Numbered from the stretch's first letter, positions 8,921 through 18,710 are shown. The stretch: DNA of 41,669 nucleotides from Cardinium endosymbiont of Culicoides punctatus (GCF_004354815.1 NZ_QWJI01000056.1:1-41669); one strand, 5' to 3'. A program made the numbers and translations. The notes: generated from the sequence alone by a model not told the origin.

Positions 8921-10603
8921 ATGCAAATGGATATTAAAAAAAGATATACAATCACTGCTGCGCTCCCTTATGCAAATGGTCCTATTCATTTAGGCCATGT
9001 TGCTGGAGCACATCTTCCCGCTGACATATATGCGCGTTATTTAAGACAAAAAAAAAAATCCGTTGTTTTTATTAGTGGCTCAGATGAACATGGTGTTCCC
9101 ATAACCGTTCGGGCACAACAGGAATCCTCTACTCCACAAGAGGTGGTAAATAAGTATCATGCACTGAATAAAAAGGCTTTGGAAGGGTTAGGTATCAGTT
9201 ATGATATTTTTTCCAGAACTACTTCTTCCATGCACTATGAAACTGCTTCAAGTTTTTTCAAAGAATTACACAAAAAAGGTGTTTTTGAAGTGCATGAAAC
9301 AGAGCAATACTATGATCCTACTTATAATCAGTTCTTATCTGATCGATATATCAAAGGAACCTGTCCCCATTGTACGAATCCGAATGCCTATGGAGATCAA
9401 TGTGAAGTTTGTGGTAGTACACTGAGCCCTGAAGAACTTATTGAGCCCATGTCAGCTATTAGTGGAGCGAAACCAATCCTCAAGAAAACCGAACATTGGT
9501 ACTTGCCTTTGCATAAATATGAAACATGGCTTAAAAAATGGATTTTAAAAGAACATAAAGAATTTAAAACCAATGTATATGGTCAGTGTAAAGGTTGGTT
9601 AGATCAAGGATTACAACCACGAGCTGTAACACGTGATTTGTCTTGGGGTATTCCTGTTCCATTACCAGAAGGTAAAGATAAGGTACTTTATGTTTGGTTT
9701 GACGCACCCATTGGTTATATTAGCGCAACCAAAGAGTGGGCAGCGGCCAAACAAGTAGACTGGGAACCTTTTTGGAAAGATCCGAATACCACATTGGTGC
9801 ATTTTTTGGGAAAAGATAATATTGTTTTTCACTGCATAATTTTTCCCGTTATGCTTAAGGCACATGAGGGTTTTATTCTTCCTAAACAAGTGCCTGCTAA
9901 TGAATTTCTAAATTTAGAAGGTCAAAAATTCTCTACATCTAGAAATCATGCAGTATGGTTGCATGAATATTTAGAAGATTTTCAAGATAAAGAAGATGTA
10001 TTGCGTTATGTGCTCTGTACCATTTTACCAGAAAATAAGGATAGTGATTTTACTTGGAAAGATTTTCAAGATAAAAACAATAATGAACTTGTAGCCAATA
10101 TAGGTAATCTAGTAAATAGAACATTTAGTCTCGTACATCTTTATTTTGATGGAAAGGTTCCTCCTAGAAATTTCTCGAGTCAAAATGAACATAATCTATT
10201 TAAAACACTCAATGCTTCATTTGTAGAAGTCGGCAATGCTATAGAACAGTTTAAATTTAAAGAAGGATTGCAATTATGCATGAGTTATGCCACATTGGGT
10301 AATAAGTATTTAACAGAAATGGCACCATGGAATTTGATAAAACTTAACAAAGAATTAACGGGATCTGTTTTAAATGTTACCCTTCAACTAATAGCTACTG
10401 TAACATTACTGATCAGGCCTTTTTTACCCAAAACCAGTAATAAAATGGCAGATATGCTAGGTTTAATAGAAATAGGATGGGATAATATTAATGTGGCTAA
10501 TCTGTTAAAGCCTGGGGATCCATTGAAATTACCAGAATTATTATTTGAAAAGATTGAGGATAGCGTTATTGAAACACAACGAAAAAAGTTGCAAAACACT
10601 TAA
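8921..10603 (+). CDS. metG: Methionyl-tRNA synthetase, short form
   Basis: 560 residues. Class I synthetase signatures: HLGH (residues 23-26) in PYANGPIHLGH, and KFSTS (336-340), a KMSKS variant. The connective domain has a four-cysteine zinc site (C148, C151, C161, C164), and a helical anticodon-binding domain follows to the end. It charges tRNA-Met. Many Bacteroidota MetG proteins run to about 680 residues with a C-terminal tRNA-binding (EMAP/Trbp111-like) domain; that domain is absent here, as in other reduced genomes. Start at 8921 (MQMDIKKRYT); the ATG at 8927 is equally possible. The region after the stop shows no obvious remnant of the lost domain. Confidence 0.96.
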   Translation: MQMDIKKRYTITAALPYANGPIHLGHVAGAHLPADIYARYLRQKKKSVVFISGSDEHGVPITVRAQQESSTPQEVVNKYHALNKKALEGLGISYDIFSRTTSSMHYETASSFFKELHKKGVFEVHETEQYYDPTYNQFLSDRYIKGTCPHCTNPNAYGDQCEVCGSTLSPEELIEPMSAISGAKPILKKTEHWYLPLHKYETWLKKWILKEHKEFKTNVYGQCKGWLDQGLQPRAVTRDLSWGIPVPLPEGKDKVLYVWFDAPIGYISATKEWAAAKQVDWEPFWKDPNTTLVHFLGKDNIVFHCIIFPVMLKAHEGFILPKQVPANEFLNLEGQKFSTSRNHAVWLHEYLEDFQDKEDVLRYVLCTILPENKDSDFTWKDFQDKNNNELVANIGNLVNRTFSLVHLYFDGKVPPRNFSSQNEHNLFKTLNASFVEVGNAIEQFKFKEGLQLCMSYATLGNKYLTEMAPWNLIKLNKELTGSVLNVTLQLIATVTLLIRPFLPKTSNKMADMLGLIEIGWDNINVANLLKPGDPLKLPELLFEKIEDSVIETQRKKLQNT

Positions 10604-10722
10604 ATAAACCCATTGGAAAAATGATATGGTTCTCCTACTTAATCGGATTTTTTCCACTTTACAGGTTAGTTTTTTACATATTTAATTCGTGAAATAATAT
10701 TGTATTATATGTATGTCCAGGA

Positions 10723-11781
10723 ATGGAGATGTACGTACTATTAACATTCAGCACATTGAGTAGCAATCTAATTATTAATCGATTGAATTTATTTTCAATA
10801 TTATTTTTCTGCATATGGTCTGTAGTAGCTTCTATTTTACCATTGCATGCTTATGAGGCTAATGGTCCTTTTTGGAGTAGGGTTCGACTACATGGAAGTT
10901 TTTTTGTAAAACAAGACACATACAAAGTAGGCATCTCTGGCATGCAACCTTCTGGAAAGAGTAATGAGTTACAGTTCAATACTCCAATTAATCCAGATAA
11001 TAATAAAACATTATACTGTATACGTTGGTATCATGCGCCTTCTATTTATTTTAATACAAATGAAAGTTTAAAAGAGGTTTCTGACAATTTATTTGATGAT
11101 AAACAGATTTTGTATTTTACAGGGAAAGGTATTTCGATCTCTACCCAGCTTTTTTTGTCAACGGATTTTCGACAGTTAAGGATTGGTGTTGGTGCGGGTA
11201 TAAAATATTCTTTTTTAAAAAATATGACCGGAGAACTATATGGAGATACCTTAATAAACAGCAATAGCCAAGATAAAATTGATATAAATAAATCATTGAT
11301 GTATACCCCACCCAAATCTTATTATTTTAGCTGTTCCCCTTTGTTTCTTTTAGGTTATAAAATATGTGAAAGTAATACCTATGCTTTATTGTTAGATAGC
11401 ACTTTAGCACCATGTATGTTCAGACATACTGAATTCGGGACAATCTACAATTGGATGTATTTTTTCAATTTTGATATCGGGGCTACATGGGAAAAACAAA
11501 TTTCTCGTTACGTTAACTGGAGTATCCGTGTTGCCTATGGCCATTGTATGAGTAATCAAATTTTAGATATAGAAATCATAGATGAACAAGAAGAGGCAAT
11601 CATGTTTAATCCACCTATTGTTTCTCATAAAATAAGTGGTTTTTTACTACAAATTGGAATGAGTATACGTTTACCCGCATTAAGCCGATGCCCTATTCCT
11701 GAATGTTCCACTAGACTAGACCATAAACATGATGGAAAAGCATATAGAGGAGACTCATTTTTTACTTCATATCCAGGCTAG
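10723..11781 (+). CDS. Predicted outer-membrane beta-barrel protein, unknown family
   Basis: 352 residues. A long N-terminal region contains a hydrophobic core (about 21-40) and a plausible signal cleavage after LHA near residue 43. The mature part alternates aromatic and polar residues in short strands (for example LRIGVGAGIKYSF, YFFNFDIGATWEKQ, WSIRVAYGHCM, GFLLQIGMSIRL), with a repeated pattern typical of outer-membrane barrels. The C-terminal ~35 residues are polar, with a Cys pair. No named family is recognised. It lies between metG and lpxB on the same strand. No Met occurs between residue 3 and the mature region, so the long leader seems real. Confidence 0.65.
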   Translation: MEMYVLLTFSTLSSNLIINRLNLFSILFFCIWSVVASILPLHAYEANGPFWSRVRLHGSFFVKQDTYKVGISGMQPSGKSNELQFNTPINPDNNKTLYCIRWYHAPSIYFNTNESLKEVSDNLFDDKQILYFTGKGISISTQLFLSTDFRQLRIGVGAGIKYSFLKNMTGELYGDTLINSNSQDKIDINKSLMYTPPKSYYFSCSPLFLLGYKICESNTYALLLDSTLAPCMFRHTEFGTIYNWMYFFNFDIGATWEKQISRYVNWSIRVAYGHCMSNQILDIEIIDEQEEAIMFNPPIVSHKISGFLLQIGMSIRLPALSRCPIPECSTRLDHKHDGKAYRGDSFFTSYPG

Positions 11782-11972
11782 TACTATGCATTACGATATA
11801 TGGTAAATGGTCATATTGGAATTATTAGAAAATTTAATCATCATCAAATGCTGATATATTTTTGCATAGCTCAACGTCCATTTGGTATTAATATGTCCTA
11901 TAATCTGTAATATACAGAATTAGGAATCTGGGTAAACTTAGTTTCTGTACATCAACTTAATTTCCAAAATTA

Positions 11973-13112
11973 ATGCGTTACTATATTGTTACTGGAGAAC
12001 ATTCTGGAGATATACATGGAGCTGATTTGATTACAGAAATAAAAAAGATAGATCATCAAGCTCATTTTTGGTCTTGTGGAGGTCCGTTGATGCAAAAAGC
12101 TATGGGAGCGCCCTGCATGGTAAACGCTACCGAAATGGCTTATATGGGACTAGATTTTTTAAAAAAGTTTTATAAACTATGGAAACTACTAGAATACTGC
12201 AAGCAAAGCCTGATCGAATATAGACCCAATGTGGTTATTTTAATAGATTATAGTGGTTTTAATATGCGTTTAGCATCGTTTGCTCAACACAATGGTTTTC
12301 AGATATATTATTATATTCCACCTAAGATTTGGGCACATGGTGCAAAAAGAATAGAACGCATAAAAAGAGATATACAAAAAGTATTTTCTACACTTCCATT
12401 TGAAGCAGCATATTATCGAGAACATGGTTTCCTAAATACTTATTATGTTGGAAATCCGCTTGTTAAAAAAGTGTCCAGTCACATTATCAATCCATTGTTC
12501 AAAAAAGAAAATGCATTAGACCAACGACCTATTATAGCATTGTTGCCAGGCAGTAGAATAGATGAAGTAAGACGTATACTTCCAATCATAACTGCTGGAG
12601 CAGCGCACTTTACATCTTACCAATTGATTGTAGCTGGATTAAGCCATCTTCCAAAGGGATTGTATCAAACCTTCAATGCAACAAATATAAAAGTCGTTTT
12701 TGACCAAACCTATGATTTATTAGCAGCTGCTCAAGTTGGCATTATTGCCTCTGGAACCGCAAGCTTAGAAGCGGCCTTGTTTAATCTACCACAGATAGTA
12801 GTGTACAAAACGAGTCCCTTGACCCATTTCATATATAAACGTATTACAACCATAGATTGTATTTCTTTGGTAAATCTACTAGTAGGCAAAATAGTGGTTC
12901 CTGAGCTTATTCAGCATGAATTAACTCCACAAAATCTTCGTAAAACTTTAACAATGGTTTTACATGAAACATGCAACCAACAATTAAGCATATATCACCA
13001 TATCCGAAATATATTAGGTAAAGAAGAGGCCCCTCTACAAACGGCAAAATCTATAGTGGAAAGTATTAAAACACACATTTCCGTAAACCATAAAAAGGGC
13101 ACGGATGCCTAG
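11973..13112 (+). CDS. lpxB: Lipid-A-disaccharide synthase
   Basis: 379 residues, normal length. The N-terminus reads YYIVTGEHSGDIHGADL, the GT19 LpxB signature. Further on are GGPLMQ, MGL-FLKKF, YYIPPKIWAHGAKR, the nucleotide-binding LLPGSRIDEVRRILP and ASGTASLEAAL. LpxB condenses UDP-2,3-diacyl-GlcN with lipid X at the inner membrane, committing to lipid A. Its intactness suggests the organism still makes lipid A, which is notable for an insertion-rich endosymbiont genome. The other lpx genes are not in the window. Confidence 0.95.
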   Translation: MRYYIVTGEHSGDIHGADLITEIKKIDHQAHFWSCGGPLMQKAMGAPCMVNATEMAYMGLDFLKKFYKLWKLLEYCKQSLIEYRPNVVILIDYSGFNMRLASFAQHNGFQIYYYIPPKIWAHGAKRIERIKRDIQKVFSTLPFEAAYYREHGFLNTYYVGNPLVKKVSSHIINPLFKKENALDQRPIIALLPGSRIDEVRRILPIITAGAAHFTSYQLIVAGLSHLPKGLYQTFNATNIKVVFDQTYDLLAAAQVGIIASGTASLEAALFNLPQIVVYKTSPLTHFIYKRITTIDCISLVNLLVGKIVVPELIQHELTPQNLRKTLTMVLHETCNQQLSIYHHIRNILGKEEAPLQTAKSIVESIKTHISVNHKKGTDA

Positions 13113-13350
13113 TATTTAAAAGTGCTATTACCACTATCCTTTATTTTTTTTCTTATATTGGTTTGTAAATTTCTATGGTTTACAATAGGTAGTTTATATA
13201 GTTCCGTTATCAAATATAAATAAGTGATCATTTCACCATTCATTTTATTTTTACGAGTCTTTAATATAAATTTATACTTTTTAAAATTGTATCTTCGTTT
13301 AAAATGAGTATGACATGTATAGGAAACATAAAAAGTAAAAAAAATTAAAC

Positions 13351-14463
13351 ATGGAGTTCACTGTATCATCAGCTTTGTTATCACAACAGCTAACTGCTAT
13401 TAGTGGGGTTATTACCCGTAACCCAATTGTTCCGATCTTAGAAGACTATCTTTTTGAAATAGATCATGACTGCTTAATAGTTACCGCATCTGACCTACAA
13501 ACCTCTATCAGTGCTTCTTTAAAGATAAAATCCGATGCTCAGATAAGCATTGCTATACCAGCCCGCATATTGCTGGATACAGTTAAGAACTTACCTGAAC
13601 AAATCATAAAAATAGCCATCAATCCAAATTCTTATGCCATTTCTATTGAATCGGATAATGGCCATTATAAGCTAGCAGGAGAAAGTGCTAATGACTTCCC
13701 CAAACTCCCCTCACTAAATGATGGTATCCATTTACAGGTCGAAGTAGAAACATTGAAAAACATCTTGCAAAAGACTATGTTTGCGACAAGTAATGATGAA
13801 CTTAAGCCTGCTATGTCTGGTGTATACATGGAATTGAGCCATAACATGGCCACCTTTGTAGCTACTAATGGACATCGATTGGTTCGATATAATCGTGAAG
13901 ATTTGGCAGCATCTACTCAAAGTCCAATTATTATACCTAAAAAGGTATTGACACTTTTAAATGGGTTACTAAGTAATAGGGACAAGATGGTCGATATTAC
14001 TTTTGATCAATATAAGATTCAATTTGATATAGACAATATTAGCATTGTTGCTAGATTAGTAGATGAGCGTTATCCAGATTATGAAAATGTGATACCCAAA
14101 GAACATACAAGTAGGCTTACTATAAATAGACCAGCTTTAGTAAGCTCATTACGACGTGCAGCTATTTATGCCAATAAGGTAACGCATCAAGTGAAATTTA
14201 CTATCATGGAAAATGAGTTAGCTATTTCGGCAGAAGACTTTGACTTTTCCAATGAAGCACAAGAGCAACTTATCTGTGAGTATACAGGTGATTCTATAGA
14301 AGTAGGATTTAATGCAAAATTTTTGCTAGAAATGTTGGTTAGCATAACCAATGAAGAAGTAGAGTTTCTTTTCTGGGAACCCAATAAGGCTGTTATCATT
14401 TTACCTAAAGGTCAAAGTAAACATGAGCATCTATTGTTACTCATTATGCCTGTGATTTTCTAG
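13351..14463 (+). CDS. dnaN: DNA polymerase III sliding clamp (beta subunit)
   Basis: 370 residues forming three successive clamp domains of about 120 residues. Signature stretches include VPILEDYLFEI, ESANDFPKLP, the GVYMEL...ATNGHRLV segment and DERYPDYENVIP. The C-terminus ends LIMPVIF, the usual MP-hydrophobic end. The homodimer encircles DNA and tethers polymerase III. It stands alone here rather than next to dnaA. Confidence 0.97.
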   Translation: MEFTVSSALLSQQLTAISGVITRNPIVPILEDYLFEIDHDCLIVTASDLQTSISASLKIKSDAQISIAIPARILLDTVKNLPEQIIKIAINPNSYAISIESDNGHYKLAGESANDFPKLPSLNDGIHLQVEVETLKNILQKTMFATSNDELKPAMSGVYMELSHNMATFVATNGHRLVRYNREDLAASTQSPIIIPKKVLTLLNGLLSNRDKMVDITFDQYKIQFDIDNISIVARLVDERYPDYENVIPKEHTSRLTINRPALVSSLRRAAIYANKVTHQVKFTIMENELAISAEDFDFSNEAQEQLICEYTGDSIEVGFNAKFLLEMLVSITNEEVEFLFWEPNKAVIILPKGQSKHEHLLLLIMPVIF

Positions 14464-14532
14464 AAGTATATATGTAGCGTAATTTCTTTCTTGTTTTTTG
14501 TATTCTTAATCATATATTAAAAAGTCATATTT

Positions 14533-15570
14533 ATGTTTAAATCTATTTTATCTTTGTCTATTATGATGCCTATAAAACATATTTTTCACCTATGTAGACC
14601 TATTCTCTTCATATTATTACTGCTACCCTTTTCATCCAGAGCAGAATCAGATGCGATAAAGGACAACAAGCTTATTGTTCTATTCCATGGGCTTTGCAAT
14701 AAAGCAGCTTCTTTTAAAAAAATCCAAAAAGAACTAGAAGAAAAGTTTCCTTCTGTCTCTATAGTTGCCTTAACTAGTGTTGAGGGCATACAAAGCTTAA
14801 ATCTTTCTATAAAAGACCAAGCTACAGCCTGCTTTGAGGAGTTAAAAGAGAAAGTGGGAGATGTTACAAACAAATGCGTTCTTTTAATAGGGCATAGCCA
14901 AGGAGGAAACCGTGCATATACTTTTCTTAAGCAATATGAAAACCTCTTAAATGTAAAAGGGTTAATCACATTAGCGACTCCATGGGAAGGGGCTCCAGGT
15001 GCTAGAGTAGATAGAAAAATGTTGGCCAAGCATCTTACAAATGATGTTTTAACTGACTTACGTACGCTTTCTACTGAGCTAGGTTGTCCTGCTACTCAAC
15101 TAGAAGAAAAGCTTATGTTAGAAATAACAAAAAATCAAGGCATATGCATGTTCCCTGGTGCAAAAGATCTAATAGTTGGAAGTGACTTTTTGTGCGCTAC
15201 GCAAAAAATGCTTGCTAATGAAGAGCTTCCTATCTTGTTTATAGGGGCTGAACAGAATGATTTTGGTGCTCTTTTATCTAACAATGTTAATAAATATTCT
15301 TTTCAAGCATTAAATAATATGTATAGTTTTTTCATCGTTGGTGATGGCCATGTTAATACAAGCCATGATATGCAAGTCCCGCTCTATAGCCAGCATGCTT
15401 TAAATATTGCACCTAATAAAAAAAATTTTAAAAAAGTTTTTGTAAAAGGTGTTTTTCATAGCCCTTATATTTTAGGTATCCGCGTGCCAAAAGGTAAAGC
15501 TATGCTTTCAAATGATTCTGTATTAGATCAAATTATAGAATTTACTAAAACAGCATTCGGAAAAGAATAA
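14533..15570 (+). CDS. Secreted alpha/beta hydrolase (lipase/esterase-like)
   Basis: 345 residues. The N-terminal hydrophobic segment (about 20-36) ending SSRAES is a signal peptide. The hydrolase core shows the oxyanion-hole HG at 52-53 (LFHGLCNKA), the nucleophile elbow GHSQGG at 120-125 with Ser122, and a likely catalytic His in the C-terminal GDGHVNTSHD segment. The arrangement resembles triacylglycerol lipases and palmitoyl-protein thioesterases; the substrate cannot be told from sequence. Starts at 14533 and 14563 (MMPIKH) both leave the signal intact. As a secreted hydrolase in a likely host-associated bacterium it could act on host lipids; that is inference. Confidence 0.8.
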   Translation: MFKSILSLSIMMPIKHIFHLCRPILFILLLLPFSSRAESDAIKDNKLIVLFHGLCNKAASFKKIQKELEEKFPSVSIVALTSVEGIQSLNLSIKDQATACFEELKEKVGDVTNKCVLLIGHSQGGNRAYTFLKQYENLLNVKGLITLATPWEGAPGARVDRKMLAKHLTNDVLTDLRTLSTELGCPATQLEEKLMLEITKNQGICMFPGAKDLIVGSDFLCATQKMLANEELPILFIGAEQNDFGALLSNNVNKYSFQALNNMYSFFIVGDGHVNTSHDMQVPLYSQHALNIAPNKKNFKKVFVKGVFHSPYILGIRVPKGKAMLSNDSVLDQIIEFTKTAFGKE

Positions 15571-15618
15571 TTCTTTTTTTGCATAAAAATGCACAGGGCA
15601 TATTAGGATATTATGTAT

Positions 15619-15707
15619 GGAGTAGTGTCTGAGTGGTTGAAAGTATCCGTCTCGAAAACGGTTGTACCGAAAAAAAGGTACCGGGGGTTCGAATCCCTCC
15701 TGCTCCG
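15619..15707 (+). tRNA. tRNA-Ser (anticodon CGA)
   Basis: 89 bases fold as a class II tRNA. The acceptor stem GGAGTAG pairs with CTGCTCC (one G-T pair). The anticodon stem CCGT/ACGG encloses loop CTCGAAA with anticodon CGA. A long variable arm GTACC-loop-GGTAC is typical of tRNA-Ser, and the T arm is GGGGGTTCGAATCCCTC. It reads UCG. No CCA is encoded after the discriminator G. Confidence 0.97.
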
Positions 15708-15768
15708 CTTCTAAGAAGTATTTTAAGGTTAAGTGCCTAATAGTTTTATTTTGCCAGCTATAAAGTTA

Positions 15769-16764
15769 ATGATGCAGAAACTATTGGTAACTGGAGGAGC
15801 TGGGTTTATTGGTTCTCATTTAATTCATTTTTTATTAAAGAAATATCCTCAGTACTTTATTGTCAATCTAGACAAGCTTACCTATGCGGTAGACAAATGC
15901 TTTCTGCAAGTGTTAAGCCATAACCAAAACTATCACTTTGTAGAAGGAGATGTTATTGATTTTGCTCTTGTTTCAAAGTTATTTGAAGTATTCAATTTTG
16001 ATGGAGTAATTCATTTAGCTGCAGAATCACATGTTGACAGATCTATTAGTGATCCATTGTTATTTGTAAAGACTAACATAGAAGGTACGGGTGTATTATT
16101 GCATGCGGCTTACTTGCATTGGATTAATAAACCTGAGCAAATAGATCCTGTTTTTAAGCGATTTTTGTATGTTTCTACAGATGAAGTATATGGATCGTTA
16201 GATGTCAAGGTAATGCCATTGACAGAAGATGCTCAACTTAATCCAAGAAATCCTTATAGTAGCAGTAAAGCAGCTGGAGAATGTTTGGTAAATGCCTATA
16301 TGAATACCTATAAACTCAATGCAGTAATTACACGGGCAACCAATAATTATGGACCACGTCAACATCCAGAAAAACTTATTCCTATGGTGTTGAAGCATGC
16401 ACTAGAGCAAAAACCCATTTTACTACATGGGAATGGTAGTAGCATACGAGATTGGCTGCATGTAGAAGATCACTGTAGTGCATTGGACTGCATCTTTCAT
16501 AATGGTCAAAGTGGTTGTTATAACATTGGCGCTAATGAGGAACGTACAAATTTAGAAATGGCATCTATGATTTGCAATATATTGGATGATGTGAAGCCTC
16601 TTAAAGAGAAAAAGTATGAGTCTTTTATTTCTTTTATTACCGAGAGAGTAGGACAAGATAGGCGTTATGCCTTAGATGCTACAAAATTACGAAAAACATT
16701 AGGATGGCATCCATCTATTACTTTACAACAGGGTATCAAACAGCTTATCAATAGTCAGGTTTGA
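15769..16764 (+). CDS. rfbB: dTDP-glucose 4,6-dehydratase
   Basis: 331 residues from the ATG at 15769 (15772 is equally good); the longer frame starts at a GTG and adds 12 residues ahead of the Rossmann fold. Extended SDR enzyme: NAD-binding TGGAGFIG at residues 8-15, HLAAESHVDRSI, the catalytic STDEVYG (Asp138, Glu139) and Tyr163-x3-Lys167 (YSSSK). GYNIGANEERTN and the TLGWHP segment near the end are also typical. It converts dTDP-glucose to dTDP-4-keto-6-deoxyglucose, the substrate of RfbC. It follows tRNA-Ser on the same strand. Confidence 0.95.
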   Translation: MMQKLLVTGGAGFIGSHLIHFLLKKYPQYFIVNLDKLTYAVDKCFLQVLSHNQNYHFVEGDVIDFALVSKLFEVFNFDGVIHLAAESHVDRSISDPLLFVKTNIEGTGVLLHAAYLHWINKPEQIDPVFKRFLYVSTDEVYGSLDVKVMPLTEDAQLNPRNPYSSSKAAGECLVNAYMNTYKLNAVITRATNNYGPRQHPEKLIPMVLKHALEQKPILLHGNGSSIRDWLHVEDHCSALDCIFHNGQSGCYNIGANEERTNLEMASMICNILDDVKPLKEKKYESFISFITERVGQDRRYALDATKLRKTLGWHPSITLQQGIKQLINSQV

Positions 16765-16792
16765 ATTTTATTGGTATGATGGCATAAATGTA

Positions 16793-16857
16793 AAGATACC
16801 TGGGGAGTTACGAATTTCATTAAAAAGATTATGTTTTTTAGTGCGGAATGTCGGTTG
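16793..16857. repeat. Two adjacent solo insertion-element ends
   Basis: Two different end motifs lie within 65 bases after rfbB. The first, ACCTGGGGAGTTACG at about 16799-16813, matches the ends of the ~180-bp MITE. The second, TTTTTTAGTGCGGAATGTCGG (16835-16854, extending to 16857), is an exact reverse complement of the left end of the IS1634-like element at 39817-39839. No transposase adjoins them. They are probably scars of excised or decayed elements, and they mark the edge between the conserved region and the accessory island. Confidence 0.75.
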
Positions 16858-16904
16858 TATAGATTAAAAATTGTATTAGAGTAAGGACTGATGGGACTGC
16901 TCTT

Positions 16905-18710
16905 TTATGCGTGTCTTCTGGTGTTTCTATTACTACCATTCTTCCGTTTAGTTATACAATCTAAGAAAGCATCTCTATCCAATATTTCATTTCCTTTTGA
17001 GTCATAATATTTGCATTCATAATCATTAAAATTACGCTTATCACTATCAAAATTTATGCCTATAACAACAATATCCTTGTTCTGACGAATATACTGTTGG
17101 ATATACTTAGTATTTTGAGTCTGTTCTATTGCAGTATGAGCATCTTGTCCATGTTTTAATTCAAATAGATAAGTAATATTTGGTATCGAGTTAATAACAA
17201 TATCTATCCTTCCTAAATTGGAACATTTTTCACTTTCTGGATTTAGTTTAGCTCCTCTTAAAAAAGCATGAAGCACTGAATGGTAAAAAGCTTCATTTTT
17301 ATTTTGTTCTTGTAAAAAGAAGAAATAGGGGATACTTGAAAAAGAAGATTCAAGGGTAGACATAAAACCATCTATATCTACTGCTACCAGAGCATTTATT
17401 AAGTTATCTTCGCTAGTTTTACCTTTTGATTTTACTGTTTCATTGAGTTCTTCATATAATGAGTCTTTAAAAGATTCTCTTACTTCATCATTAGGGAATT
17501 TTACTAGTAAGGGTTTTGTATCTGATGGAAGTTCTCCTTGGTTTAATGGTGGTTCATACTTATCAATAGTGAGATACCCTGATTGGAACATTTTACCAAC
17601 CATACTTAACTCATTTTCTTTAGGACTGGTTAATTTGTACTCTGTAGTAATAATACTTTGACTAAAATCTATATCAAAATAGGAATCATCAACTCTTTTA
17701 GTTAAAAAAGTCGGCGTTCCTGAATTATACCAATAGTTGTTTAGTATACCCTCTTCTAAAAACCTTAAGGTAGACCATGGATTATAGACTGCAACGGTAT
17801 TTTTAGGTGTAGCAAATTTATATCCATTGTATTTAGAACGCATATATGATACAATTGTTTCTGGATCCAATTCTTTTTCCTCTGCTAACTCTTTTATACG
17901 TTTATAATAAGGAGAGCCTTCCTGTAATAAATCCTCTTTTTCTCTATAACCAGCTATATTTGAATATCTTGGACTAAGCGTAATATCTTTTAGATTATTA
18001 GGACCAGATTGACATTCTTTAAAAGAATAAGCACTAACACCTGTGATAAATTCTAGTTTAATTTTATTGTCACCAGAAAGGCTTTTAATAATGGTTAGAA
18101 AATTTCTTACAATTATAAGGTTATCTTCTTTTATAACTGGATTTGGTTGGTTAATAAAAGGAGCATCGTATTCGTCTACCAGTACAACTACTTTAGGTTC
18201 GTAACCTTCTAAGGTTATTAAGTTGTCAACTAAGTCTATACAATATTCTTGAAAAGAATCATTTTCTTTTTTAGAAGAATTTTTTTTTAATGCTTCCCTA
18301 GAAGCAAGTATTTTTGCCTCTATGCCATATTTTATAGCTGTTCTTTGTAGAGATCTTTGAATTGATTCTTTTAGATTTTCAGGTGTTTCATTAACTAATC
18401 TTGAAAAATCTAATCTAATGACAGGATATTTTTTCCAATCGTAGTTAGTTTTATTATAGATATAGCAATCTTGAAATAACTCTTTATTTCCATTAGCTAT
18501 TTCTTCTAATGTGCTAACAAATAAAGACTTACCAAACCTACGGGGACGAGAGAGAAACACAGTAGCTTCTTCTTTAAATAACGTTTCAGCATGTTTTGTT
18601 TTATCTACATAATATCCTGATTTAATTACAGCTTCAATGCTAGATTTACCAATAGGTAAAATTCCTGTGTATTCTAGTTTCTGCCTTTTAGTATTATTAT
18701 CTATTTGCAT
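16905..18710 (-). CDS. AAA-ATPase-like / PD-(D/E)XK nuclease domain protein, copy 1
   Basis: 601 residues. The N-terminal AAA-ATPase-like domain has a P-loop-like RPRRFGKSL (residues 55-63, Lys61) and a Walker B VVVLVDEYDAPF (174-185). A long middle region is followed by a C-terminal PD-(D/E)XK nuclease-type domain: GRIDIVI (Asp503) and YLFELKHG (Glu518, Lys520). This architecture matches the AAA-ATPase_like plus PD-DEXK (DUF1703) proteins common in Bacteroidota, and in my recollection strongly expanded in Amoebophilus and Cardinium. The biological role is not established. Its start MQIDNN is shared with copy 2; upstream of it an in-frame stop blocks any extension. All core motifs look intact. 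Confidence 0.9.
   Translation of the reverse strand: MQIDNNTKRQKLEYTGILPIGKSSIEAVIKSGYYVDKTKHAETLFKEEATVFLSRPRRFGKSLFVSTLEEIANGNKELFQDCYIYNKTNYDWKKYPVIRLDFSRLVNETPENLKESIQRSLQRTAIKYGIEAKILASREALKKNSSKKENDSFQEYCIDLVDNLITLEGYEPKVVVLVDEYDAPFINQPNPVIKEDNLIIVRNFLTIIKSLSGDNKIKLEFITGVSAYSFKECQSGPNNLKDITLSPRYSNIAGYREKEDLLQEGSPYYKRIKELAEEKELDPETIVSYMRSKYNGYKFATPKNTVAVYNPWSTLRFLEEGILNNYWYNSGTPTFLTKRVDDSYFDIDFSQSIITTEYKLTSPKENELSMVGKMFQSGYLTIDKYEPPLNQGELPSDTKPLLVKFPNDEVRESFKDSLYEELNETVKSKGKTSEDNLINALVAVDIDGFMSTLESSFSSIPYFFFLQEQNKNEAFYHSVLHAFLRGAKLNPESEKCSNLGRIDIVINSIPNITYLFELKHGQDAHTAIEQTQNTKYIQQYIRQNKDIVVIGINFDSDKRNFNDYECKYYDSKGNEILDRDAFLDCITKRKNGSNRNTRRHA

Noticed and set aside
13283-13300. TATCTTCG as a -7 element for dnaN
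   Set aside because: Only a partial match, with no TTG at the right distance upstream; not listed as a promoter.
14586-15029. 147-codon frame antisense to the hydrolase gene
   Set aside because: Shadow of a strongly supported gene on the plus strand; its residue pattern simply mirrors the complementary codons.
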